DNA of 6,231 bases from Microbacterium sp. (lineage in GTDB: Bacteria > Actinomycetota > Actinomycetes > Actinomycetales > Microbacteriaceae), in assembly GCA_031286555.1 (NCBI GenBank), contig JAITUD010000141.1:1-6231 (forward strand), read 5' to 3'. A program made the translations under genes and the position numbers. Shown in pieces: positions 1 to 5,766 of the stretch (its first letter is position 1; each line of letters begins with the position of its first letter). A model generated the notes under the pieces. That model was not told the DNA's origin, searched no databases, and saw nothing but the letters and a program-made list of their open reading frames with translations.

Positions 1-539
1 TCCAGCTCGCGCAGTCGGGCGAGCCGCGAGGGCAGATGCTTGCGCGAGGCGAACGCGGGCAGCACACGGATCGCCCCCCGCACGTCGTGCCTGGTCTGAC
101 GCCCTCCGAGGCCGAGCGGGCCCCGGGAGCGGATGACGACGAACTCGCTGACGAGCTCGCCGCGACGGCGCGGCAGCAGCGGCACCGCCGCGCGACGCCG
201 TTCTCCGGGCGGCACGATCAGACGCGCTCGCTCGGCGGGGGCGCCTGCGGTCGGCTGCCAGGCATCCCGGACCAGCGCGTGCAGCGTGCGCCGCCCGGTG
301 TTCTGCAGCGCGACGCTCGCGGCGACCGGTTCGCCCGTCCGCGCCCGCTCCGGAATGCGACGCGTGACGATCACCTGCCGCGCGCTGGCTGCGAGCAGCA
401 CGTCCAGTGAGATCAGCACGACGCAGAGCACGATCCAGAGGCCGAGCACCGGCCACGCCGACATGCCGGTCATGCTGAGCAGCACGATCGGGATGACGCC
501 GAACCCGACGAGGACGGCGAATCGTCCGGTGAAGAACAC
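1..539 (-). CDS. DUF58 domain-containing membrane protein, N-terminal part (cut by window edge)
   Basis: This is the N-terminal 179 residues of a DUF58-family protein, the usual partner of MoxR ATPases; the rest lies beyond the left edge. The GTG start at 539-537 is preceded by a GAGGAG ribosome site 5 nt away and lies 17 bp after the moxR stop. Two closely spaced hydrophobic helices (about residues 7-23 and 28-50) form an N-terminal membrane hairpin. A beta-rich region of about 110 residues follows, containing RRGELVSEFVVIRSRGPLGL (about 124-143), a stretch typical of actinobacterial DUF58 proteins just ahead of the DUF58 core. The core motif itself, which usually continues into a vWA-like fold, is outside the window. 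Full-length relatives are roughly 400 residues or more. The family is thought to act with MoxR in folding or activating envelope or secreted complexes; the biochemical role is unproven. Family call is firm, function is not. Confidence 0.9.
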   Translation of the reverse strand, partial: MFFTGRFAVLVGFGVIPIVLLSMTGMSAWPVLGLWIVLCVVLISLDVLLAASARQVIVTRRIPERARTGEPVAASVALQNTGRRTLHALVRDAWQPTAGAPAERARLIVPPGERRRAAVPLLPRRRGELVSEFVVIRSRGPLGLGGRQTRHDVRGAIRVLPAFASRKHLPSRLARLREL

Positions 540-556
540 GGGCTCTCCTCAGCCGA

Positions 557-1603
557 TCAGATCGGGACGCGGGTCTGCTGCACCACCGAGCCGAGCACGG
601 CGTCGGGGGTCACGCCCTCCATCTGCGCATCGGGGCGCAGCTGCAGGCGGTGCCGCCAGACGGGCATGAGCATGGTCTGCACGTGGTCGGGGGTTACCGC
701 GGCGGAGGCGTTCAGCCAGGCCCACGCCTTGGCGGCGGCGAGCAGCGCCGTGGCCGCGCGGGGACTGGCACCGAGCTCGACCGAGGGCGACTGGCGGGTG
801 GCACGGGCGAGGTCGACGACGTAGCCGAGCACCTCGTCGGTGACCTGCACGCGGGCGGCGGCCTCCTGGGCGGCGCGGATCTCCTCCACGGTGATGGCTG
901 CCTCGACGCCGCTGAGCAGGCGCGGTGAGAAGCCGTCGGCGTGCAGGCGCAGCACCGAGACCTCGGCGTCCCGCTCGGGCATCCCGACGACCAGCTTCAT
1001 CAGAAACCGGTCCAGCTGCGCCTCGGGCAGCGTGTAGGTGCCCTCGTGCTCCACGGGATTCTGGGTCGCGGCGACCAGGAACGGATCGGGCAGCGGCCGG
1101 CTGACGCCGTCGGCCGACACCTGGCGCTCCTCCATGGCCTCCAGCAGCGCGGCCTGGGTCTTCGGCGGCGTGCGGTTGATCTCGTCGGCGAGCAGGATGC
1201 TGGTGAACACGGGGCCGGGGCGGAACTCGAACTCGCCGGTGCGAGCGTCGTACACCAGCGAGCCCGTCACGTCGCCGGGCATCAGGTCGGGGGTGAACTG
1301 CACGCGCTTGGTGTCCAGGCCCACAGCGCGCGCGAAGGAGCGCACCACGAGCGTCTTCGCGACGCCGGGCACACCCTCCAGCAGCACGTGTCCGCGCGCG
1401 AGCAGGGCGACAAGCAGACCGGTCACGGTGCCGGCCTGGCCGATCACGGCCTTGTCGACTTCGAGTCGCACGCGGTGCATGGCCTGGCGCAGGGCGGCGT
1501 CATCCGGCGCCACGGTGCGCTGATCGGGTGCGGTGCTCTGATCCGCCACGGTGTTCTGATCAGCCACGGTGCCCTGCTCGGGCACGGTGTTCTCCTCGGT
1601 CAC
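557..1603 (-). CDS. MoxR-family AAA+ ATPase
   Basis: A cytosolic AAA+ ATPase of 348 residues. Visible motifs are Walker A GVPGVAKT (77-84), Walker B ILLADEINR (136-144, with D140 and E141), sensor 1 ATQNP (179-183), an arginine-finger segment EAQLDRF (R199) and sensor 2 GASPRA (R282), followed by the C-terminal helical lid. All catalytic positions are intact, so it should hydrolyse ATP. MoxR proteins are believed to remodel or mature protein complexes together with DUF58/vWA partners, and a DUF58 gene follows after 17 bp. The start is GTG at 1603-1601. It overlaps the upstream DUF4350 stop as GTGA and has a GGAAGGA ribosome site 7 nt upstream. The first 34 or so residues are odd: a six-residue repeat ending in Gln (such as GTVADQ and NTVADQ) encoded by an 18-bp tandem repeat, outside the ATPase fold. 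An ATG at residue 42 is a conceivable alternative start but lacks the overlap and would begin inside the conserved N-terminal helix. Confidence 0.95.
   Translation of the reverse strand: MTEENTVPEQGTVADQNTVADQSTAPDQRTVAPDDAALRQAMHRVRLEVDKAVIGQAGTVTGLLVALLARGHVLLEGVPGVAKTLVVRSFARAVGLDTKRVQFTPDLMPGDVTGSLVYDARTGEFEFRPGPVFTSILLADEINRTPPKTQAALLEAMEERQVSADGVSRPLPDPFLVAATQNPVEHEGTYTLPEAQLDRFLMKLVVGMPERDAEVSVLRLHADGFSPRLLSGVEAAITVEEIRAAQEAAARVQVTDEVLGYVVDLARATRQSPSVELGASPRAATALLAAAKAWAWLNASAAVTPDHVQTMLMPVWRHRLQLRPDAQMEGVTPDAVLGSVVQQTRVPI
1511..1600 (-). repeat. Five imperfect 18-bp tandem repeats in the 5' end of the MoxR gene
   Basis: Five contiguous 18-bp units begin at 1511, 1529, 1547, 1565 and 1583. 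On the plus strand the consensus is roughly CACGGTGyyCTGATCsGs; units 1, 3, 4 and 5 begin CACGGTG and unit 2 begins TGCGGTG. The array encodes residues 2-31 of the ATPase as hexapeptides related to xTVxxQ (NTVPEQ, GTVADQ, NTVADQ, STAPDQ, RTVAPD). The plus-strand CAC that begins most units is a GTG codon on the coding strand, and the next one in register (1601-1603) is the start codon itself. The unit length is a multiple of three, so copy-number change would keep the frame. Confidence 0.85.
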
Positions 1604-2847
1604 GGGGATGTCCTTCCGGATCGCGATGGGTCGTCGGGGTTCGGGGTGCGGAGGCCGGGATGCAGCGCGGCGTCCACTGCGTCCTCGAGCTCGGCGAGGC
1701 GGCGGGCCAGGTCGACCAGCTGCTGGTCACCCGAGGGCGGGGGACCAGCCAGCAGCTCCTGCAGGGAGCCGCGCGGAATGCGCAGTCGGTCTGAGGCGGC
1801 GTCCGCGACCTCGTGGGCACTCGTGCGATCGCCCAGCGCGAGGCGCTGCGCGAGCCTGCGGACGGTGCCCTCGCGGATCGCCTCGGCGGCGTGCGGAGCG
1901 TCCGCGGCCTTCGCGGTGAGCCGGGCGCGACCGTGCATCGTCTCGGAGGCGCGCACCGTCACCGGGAGCGTCTCGGCGACCAGCGGCCCGAACCGGCGTC
2001 CGCGCCACAGGGCGGCGGCGAGGCCGGCCAGCAGCAGCACCAGGATGGCGGGCGTGACCCAGCCGGGTGTCAGAGAGCCGAGGGAGTCCTGCGTCTCGCC
2101 GGTGATGTCGCTGTCGCCGGAGGACGGCACGTACCAGACCACGTGTCCCGTCTGGCCGAGCAGCGCGAGCCCGAGCGCAGCGTTCCCGTTCTCCGCCAGG
2201 CGGTCGTTGGTGAACAGCACGGTGCCGTCGACGAGCGAGATGCGCTGGGAGGAGAAGTCGTCCGACAGCACTGCGGCGCTGCCGTCCTGGCCCGCGAAGC
2301 AGCCGTCGATGCCGTCGGCGGGGGTGAACATGCGTCCGGGGACGATCGCACCGACCCTGGCGAACTCGGGGATCTCGCAGTCCGCAGTGACCCGGCCGGG
2401 GCTGTCCGCGGCGGACTCGCCGAGGTGGAACAGTCGGAGCGTTCGTGCGCTGCCGGACAGCAGCACGGTGCGCGGGGCGTCCGAGACCATCGCTCGCACT
2501 GTCTCGTCCGTGAGATACAGCGGGTCGGCCATCGCCAGCGTGGCGCCGTCGTCGAGGTGGCTGCGAACCTCGGAGGAGGAACGCACGACGGTGACCTCGA
2601 TGCCCGGCTGCCGCAGAATCTCGGCAAGGGCCCGGGCTCCGACATCGCCCGGGCTCTCCGGATCGAGCATGGCGCCGACCGCGGGCGGCGTCGTCACGAG
2701 TCGCGCGGCGATCGCCGTGCCGCCGATCAGCATCAGCACGACGATGAGCCATCCGATCCATCGTCTCCAGCGCCCGCGCGGGCGGGCGGTGGCGGTGGAT
2801 GCCTCGGTGCCGGCCTCGGTCCGGGCGTCGTCCTCGAGCAGCGTCAT
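1600..2847 (-). CDS. DUF4350 domain-containing membrane protein
   Basis: A 415-residue protein with a Thr/Ala-rich N-terminus, an Arg/Trp-rich patch (about 24-30), a membrane helix at about 31-50, a large outer domain (about 55-260), a second helix at about 264-282, and a 130-residue charged cytosolic tail. The outer domain carries DUF4350 signatures: LDPESPGDVGARALAEILRQ (61-80) after the first helix, and NAALGLALLG followed by VVWYVP (about 222-241) near its end. No catalytic residues are recognisable. It contains two cysteines, C157 and C183, both predicted to be outside the membrane. The ATG start overlaps the DUF4129 stop as ATGA, with GGAGG 10 nt upstream; its own TGA overlaps the MoxR GTG start. 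In actinobacteria this family typically sits between DUF4129 and MoxR genes, as here, suggesting a membrane component or receptor of that module. Function unknown; the family call is strong. Confidence 0.9.
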   Translation of the reverse strand: MTLLEDDARTEAGTEASTATARPRGRWRRWIGWLIVVLMLIGGTAIAARLVTTPPAVGAMLDPESPGDVGARALAEILRQPGIEVTVVRSSSEVRSHLDDGATLAMADPLYLTDETVRAMVSDAPRTVLLSGSARTLRLFHLGESAADSPGRVTADCEIPEFARVGAIVPGRMFTPADGIDGCFAGQDGSAAVLSDDFSSQRISLVDGTVLFTNDRLAENGNAALGLALLGQTGHVVWYVPSSGDSDITGETQDSLGSLTPGWVTPAILVLLLAGLAAALWRGRRFGPLVAETLPVTVRASETMHGRARLTAKAADAPHAAEAIREGTVRRLAQRLALGDRTSAHEVADAASDRLRIPRGSLQELLAGPPPSGDQQLVDLARRLAELEDAVDAALHPGLRTPNPDDPSRSGRTSP

Positions 2848-3488
2848 GCCGGCACCGCCTCCGGGCGCAGTGCGCTCAGCCGCTCGTCGGTCTCGGCGAT
2901 CGCGCGATAGTCCGCCTCCGCCGCAGGCACCCGCAGGTACCGCACCCGGTCGAAGGAGGATGCGGCGTCGCGCAGCGCGGTGTGCTCGGCGGGGAGCGTC
3001 GCGCCGGCGTCGCGCGAGATCGCCTGCGCTGTCGCGCCGGGGGCGGGGTCGATCAGGTCGCGTTCGATGAGACCACGGGCGAGCCCGCGGAAGCGCAGCG
3101 TGACAGCGGCATCCCAGTCGCCGTCGCGCGCCGCGCGCTCCGCATCGGCGCGCAGCTGGGCGGTGGTCCTGTCATCGGCCTCGCCGAGCAGGCGAGCGCT
3201 GCGGCGCACGCTCCGGGATGCTCGCGGACGACCCCACACGATCAGTGCGACCACGAGCGCGGCGATGATGACCAGGACGATCAGCACGCCGGCGAAGGGC
3301 GCGATGGCGCCTGAGCCGTCGGGGTTGAACAGTCCGGCGAGGAATTCGAGGATCGCCCGCCACATCCTGTCGAACCAGCTCGGCTTCGCAGCCTCGTAGA
3401 TCTGCTTGGAGAGCTCCTCCTGCGCCCAGCGCCGAGCCTCGTCCCCGTCGGGGACGAAGACGTCGGTGCTCGCGAGCGGCAGGATCAT
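2844..3488 (-). CDS. DUF4129 domain-containing membrane protein
   Basis: A 214-residue protein with no cleavable signal peptide. It has an N-terminal helical region with amphipathic character (DEARRWAQEELSKQIYEAA at 16-34, then WFDRMWRAILEFLAGLF at 38-54), a single membrane helix at about 62-86, and a basic stretch just after it (RPRASRSVRRSAR, 87-99) that favours a cytosolic C-terminus. The C-terminal part is DUF4129-like: DGDWDAAVTLRFRGLARGLIERDLI (about 122-146), then GATAQAI and a terminal FDRVRYLRVPA segment. In other bacteria DUF4129 is often fused to a transglutaminase domain; here it stands alone, as usual in actinobacteria. The ATG at 3488-3486 overlaps the upstream stop as ATGA. No good ribosome site precedes it, so translation probably depends on coupling. 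The same frame stays open upstream into an antisense-like reading through the neighbouring gene, which I reject as a start. Role unknown, probably part of the MoxR module. Confidence 0.9.
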   Translation of the reverse strand: MILPLASTDVFVPDGDEARRWAQEELSKQIYEAAKPSWFDRMWRAILEFLAGLFNPDGSGAIAPFAGVLIVLVIIAALVVALIVWGRPRASRSVRRSARLLGEADDRTTAQLRADAERAARDGDWDAAVTLRFRGLARGLIERDLIDPAPGATAQAISRDAGATLPAEHTALRDAASSFDRVRYLRVPAAEADYRAIAETDERLSALRPEAVPA

Positions 3489-4882
3489 GCGCCGCCGCTC
3501 GGGGGCGCCCAGGGGCTGTCGGACGGCGGTGGGGGAACGGCCATCGGTGGTGCGGGGGCGGGCGGAGCCGGCTGAGCCGGCGGCGCGGGCGCGGGCTGCG
3601 CGGGTGCAGTCGGGGGAGCGGGCTGCGCCGGAGCGGGCTGATAGTACGGCGGATACGCCGGAGCCTGCGGCTGCCCGTACCCGGAGGGCGCGCCGGGGGC
3701 CGGTGCCTGCGGCGGCTGCCCGTACCCGTACGGGGCCGCGGGCTGCGCGTAGCCCTGCGGGGCGTAGCCGTACTGCTGCGGGGGTGCGTACGCCGGTGCC
3801 TGCGGCTTCTCCTTGGTCACTGCACGGGAGGGATCGACCGCGTACGGGTCGCCGAGCTGCTCCTCGGACCAGCCGGCCGCGCTGCGCTCCTGGTACGCGA
3901 TCAGTGTCTGATCGAGCCCCTCGTACCGCATCCGCGAATCGACGTAGACGAGTGTCGCGCCGGTGCACTGCACGACCTGCCCGATCGCCTGCACACCGAA
4001 CACCAGCAGCTGCGGCACCAGGACCGCCAGCACCATCACGACGATCTGACCGACGCCGGGGTCGCCGGTGGGCGCCACGATGCCCATGACGATGGACGTG
4101 ATGAGGGTGCCGGGCACGGACACGACATTGGCGGCGACGCCCATGATCAGCGAGATCAGGAAGACGACACCGAACGCGACCCAGAACCGACCGCGGGTGA
4201 GCCGCCAGGAGCGCACCAGCGCACTGCGCAGCGTCGCCCGCTCCAGCACCAGGATGCTGGGGACCAGCAGCAGCTTCGTGGAGAGCCAGACGAACAGCGG
4301 GATGCAGCCGATGCCGAGCGCGATCGTCAGAATGATCGTGAGTGCTGTGGCATCGGTGCCGGCCAGACCTGCACCCGCCGCGACGGCGAAGATGGTGAAG
4401 CCGATGAGCGCGAAGGCTGCGCCGACCGCGAGACCCTGCAGCACCGCGTAGAGCAGAAGCCGCCAGAACGAGGGCGCCATCCGCTTCCACAGGGCGCGCA
4501 GCGTTCCCTTGCGCGAGAGCGCCGCGAGCGCGACGTCGGCGGCGACGATCCCCTGCAGCACCACGGCGACCGCGGCGGAGAGCAGCACCGCGAGGATGCC
4601 CAAGACGATCGTGAGTCCTGCGGTGCCGGCCTGGATCGTGATCGCGTCATCCGAGCCGGGCAGCACGGTCTGCAGCCGCAGCACGCTGGCGGTGATGATC
4701 GCGCCAAGCACGATCAGCACGACGAGCATCGTCAGCAGCTGGATGACCACGGCGAACCCGAACAACACCTTCGGGTTGTGCCGCAGCGCCGCGAAGGACC
4801 GGCCGAGCAGCATCCCGAACGTCATAGGATGCAGCGGGATCGCCCCGCGTCGCGGTGCCGGTGTCCAGCCCTGACTGCTCAC
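3485..4882 (-). CDS. Six-helix membrane protein, glycerophosphoryl diester phosphodiesterase membrane-domain-like, with Pro/Tyr/Gln-rich tail
   Basis: First gene of the leftward operon, 465 residues. The N-terminus (SSQGWTPAPRRGAIPLHPMTFG) resembles the conserved opening of Microbacteriaceae homologues. About six hydrophobic segments follow at roughly 42-66, 88-120, 142-172, 181-212, 235-272 and 278-306. The stretch LVPSILVLERATLRSALVRSWRLTRG (about 206-231) is characteristic of the membrane domain found in some glycerophosphodiester phosphodiesterases. No phosphodiesterase catalytic domain is present, so enzymatic activity should not be assumed. From about residue 357 to the end is a disordered tail of Pro, Ala, Gln, Tyr and Gly with repeated YGYGQP-like units. 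The GTG start at 4882-4880 is chosen because GGAGG lies 8 nt upstream and the N-terminus then matches the family. Extending to the far upstream ATG would overlap mtrA and cover the promoter region. Exact helix ends are estimates. Confidence 0.85.
   Translation of the reverse strand: MSSQGWTPAPRRGAIPLHPMTFGMLLGRSFAALRHNPKVLFGFAVVIQLLTMLVVLIVLGAIITASVLRLQTVLPGSDDAITIQAGTAGLTIVLGILAVLLSAAVAVVLQGIVAADVALAALSRKGTLRALWKRMAPSFWRLLLYAVLQGLAVGAAFALIGFTIFAVAAGAGLAGTDATALTIILTIALGIGCIPLFVWLSTKLLLVPSILVLERATLRSALVRSWRLTRGRFWVAFGVVFLISLIMGVAANVVSVPGTLITSIVMGIVAPTGDPGVGQIVVMVLAVLVPQLLVFGVQAIGQVVQCTGATLVYVDSRMRYEGLDQTLIAYQERSAAGWSEEQLGDPYAVDPSRAVTKEKPQAPAYAPPQQYGYAPQGYAQPAAPYGYGQPPQAPAPGAPSGYGQPQAPAYPPYYQPAPAQPAPPTAPAQPAPAPPAQPAPPAPAPPMAVPPPPSDSPWAPPSGGA
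3488..3814 (-). repeat. Low-complexity region encoding Pro/Ala/Gln/Tyr/Gly-rich C-terminal tail
   Basis: This stretch encodes residues about 357-465 of the six-helix membrane protein. The first half has irregular Tyr/Gly/Gln repeats (YGYAPQGYAQP, YGYGQP at 385-390, GYGQPQAPAY at 401-410). The second half is almost pure Pro/Ala/Gln, ending in SDSPWAPPSGGA. The DNA shows matching partial repeats such as GGCTGCCCGTACCCG, which occurs near 3668 and again near 3715. Such tails are common on actinobacterial membrane proteins, are predicted to be disordered and may mediate protein contacts. Its side of the membrane is probably cytosolic if there are six helices with N-in topology, but this is an inference. 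Confidence 0.75.
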
Positions 4883-4890
4883 TCGCTTCC

Positions 4891-4895
4891 CCTCC
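4891..4895 (-). promoter_or_regulatory. Ribosome binding site deciding the GTG start of the first operon gene
   Basis: GGAGG on the minus strand, within GGGAGGGGAAG, lies 8 nt upstream of the GTG at 4882-4880. It is the best Shine-Dalgarno match in this reading frame and is the main sequence reason for preferring that GTG over upstream in-frame ATG codons. Confidence 0.7.
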
Positions 4896-4910
4896 CGCGC
4901 AGCTCGACAG

Positions 4911-4946
4911 CATGCCGTCCCATCGTGGCACATGAGACACGGCATG
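4911..4946. repeat. Inverted repeat, 8-bp arms with 20-bp spacer, upstream of the leftward operon
   Basis: CATGCCGT at 4911-4918 is exactly complementary in reverse to ACGGCATG at 4939-4946. The centre lies about 47 bp upstream of the leftward operon's GTG start and well outside mtrA. It could be an operator bound by a dimer or a leader hairpin of the leftward transcript. The long spacer weakens both readings. Confidence 0.4.
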
Positions 4947-4960
4947 ACGACGCGGCGGGG

Positions 4961-4981
4961 ATGCGCGTCCAGGACGTGCAT
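4961..4981. promoter_or_regulatory. Near-perfect 21-bp palindrome, candidate operator in the divergent promoter region
   Basis: ATGCGCGTCC (4961-4970) and GGACGTGCAT (4972-4981) flank a single central A. Nine of ten positions pair; the only mismatch is G4965 against T4977. The site ends 12 bp before the candidate -10 box TAAGCT of mtrA, so it would cover the -35 region of that promoter. It also lies about 80-100 bp upstream of the leftward operon start. Size and symmetry fit a dimeric helix-turn-helix regulator. I do not recognise the regulator, and it does not resemble the direct-repeat sites described for MtrA. Confidence 0.5.
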
Positions 4982-4993
4982 GGTTGGATTCAG

Positions 4994-4999
4994 TAAGCT
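4994..4999 (+). promoter_or_regulatory. Candidate -10 box of the mtrA promoter
   Basis: TAAGCT fits the actinobacterial sigma-A-type -10 pattern TANNNT and is the best such hexamer I found in the intergenic region reading towards mtrA. It would put the transcript start near 5006 and give a leader of about 70 nt. No good -35 hexamer is visible 16-18 bp upstream, where the 21-bp palindrome lies, which would suit an activator-dependent or regulated promoter. Not experimentally supported. Confidence 0.4.
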
Positions 5000-5045
5000 G
5001 TGCGGAGGTGCGGTCGTGCCGGGGTAGGGGCCTCGGAAGCCGCAC
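5000..5045 (+). repeat. Tandem GTGCGG repeats with a complementary CCGCAC in the mtrA leader
   Basis: GTGCGGAG (5000-5007) is followed immediately by GTGCGGTC (5008-5015), and CCGCAC occurs at 5040-5045. Either GTGCGG could pair with CCGCAC to form a 6-bp stem in the leader of mtrA. The stem is short with a long loop, so a functional structure is uncertain. Confidence 0.3.
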
Positions 5046-5078
5046 GTAGCGGACAAAGAATGTTGAGGCTGGGCGGAT

Positions 5079-5759
5079 ATGACGTCACGCATCCTCGTGG
5101 TCGACGATGACACGGCGCTTGCCGAGATGATCGGCATCGTGCTGCGCACGGAAGGCTTCGAGCCGCTGTTCTGCGCTGACGGTGCGAAAGCGGTCGAGCA
5201 ATGGCGCAGTCAGCGCCCGGATCTCGTGCTGCTCGATCTGATGCTGCCCGGCATGGACGGCATCGAGATCTGCAGCCGCATCCGCGCCGAGTCCGGGGTG
5301 CCGATCATCATGCTCACCGCGCGCAGCGACACGGCTGATGTCGTGCGCGGCCTCGAGGTCGGCGCGGACGATTACATGGTCAAGCCCTTCAACCCGAAGG
5401 AGCTCGTCGCCCGCATCCGCACCCGCCTGCGGCCGACCCCGCAGGCGACCACCGAGGTGCTGCGCGTCGGCGACCTGGTCGTCGACGTGGACGGACATGA
5501 GGTGCGCCGCGGCACCACGCCCATCTCGCTCACGCCGCTCGAGTTCCAGTTGCTCGTCGCGCTCGCATCGAAGCCGCAGCAGGTGTTCTCCCGCGAGATG
5601 CTGCTCGAGCAGGTCTGGGGATACCACTACAAGGCGGACACGCGGCTGGTCAACGTGCACGTGCAGCGGCTGCGCGCCAAGGTCGAGCTCGACCCGGACA
5701 ACCCGAGGATCGTGATGACGGTGCGGGGCGTGGGCTATCGGGCCGGGAGCGCCGGCTGA
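5079..5759 (+). CDS. mtrA: Response regulator MtrA (OmpR/PhoB family)
   Basis: A 226-residue two-component response regulator, close to the usual MtrA length. The receiver domain (about 3-118) has the acidic pocket D9-D10, the phosphoacceptor D53 in LVLLDLMLPGMDG, T80 in IIMLTA, Y99, and K102 in VKPF. The C-terminal winged-helix domain (about 128-223) shows LTPLEFQLLVALA, the recognition region ADTRLVNVHVQRLRAKVE and the terminal VRGVGYRAG hairpin. Near-identity to remembered actinobacterial MtrA, and an mtrB-like kinase gene 7 bp downstream, make the name secure. In mycobacteria, corynebacteria and streptomycetes MtrA controls cell-wall, division, osmotic or developmental genes after phosphorylation by MtrB. 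The ATG start places the first beta strand (RILVVDDD) at the normal position. The ribosome site is weak (GAGG 10 nt upstream, then GGGCGGAT next to the start). Divergent from the MoxR operon across a 196-bp intergenic region. Confidence 0.97.
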   Translation: MTSRILVVDDDTALAEMIGIVLRTEGFEPLFCADGAKAVEQWRSQRPDLVLLDLMLPGMDGIEICSRIRAESGVPIIMLTARSDTADVVRGLEVGADDYMVKPFNPKELVARIRTRLRPTPQATTEVLRVGDLVVDVDGHEVRRGTTPISLTPLEFQLLVALASKPQQVFSREMLLEQVWGYHYKADTRLVNVHVQRLRAKVELDPDNPRIVMTVRGVGYRAGSAG

Positions 5760-5766
5760 GGTCTCG

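Noticed and set aside
941..3070. A 709-codon open frame on the plus strand
   Set aside because: It runs antisense across the MoxR, DUF4350 and part of the DUF4129 genes, all of which have strong family signatures. Its product is low-complexity and matches nothing recognisable; long antisense frames are expected at this GC content.
2844..4490. A 548-codon minus-strand frame that includes the DUF4129 gene
   Set aside because: Only the last 214 codons are the real protein. The upstream part is an Arg/Ala-rich out-of-frame reading of the six-helix membrane protein gene; the true start is the ATG in the ATGA overlap at 3488.
3485..4882. Calling this gene a glycerophosphodiester phosphodiesterase
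   Set aside because: Only the membrane-domain similarity is seen; no catalytic barrel or its acidic and histidine motifs are present.
4883..5078. Promoter for the leftward operon
   Set aside because: One must exist here or nearby, but no minus-strand hexamer pair resembling -35/-10 elements stood out, so no position is given.
5079..5092. GACGTCAC at the mtrA start as an MtrA autoregulatory site
   Set aside because: It contains a single GTCAC-like element within codons 1-4 with no second copy at the spacing of known MtrA direct repeats.
4883..5149. N-terminal extension of the six-helix membrane protein to an ATG at 5149
   Set aside because: The extension would overlap the first codons of mtrA on the other strand and consume the intergenic region. 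It lacks similarity to the family N-terminus, whereas the GTG at 4882 has a good ribosome site.
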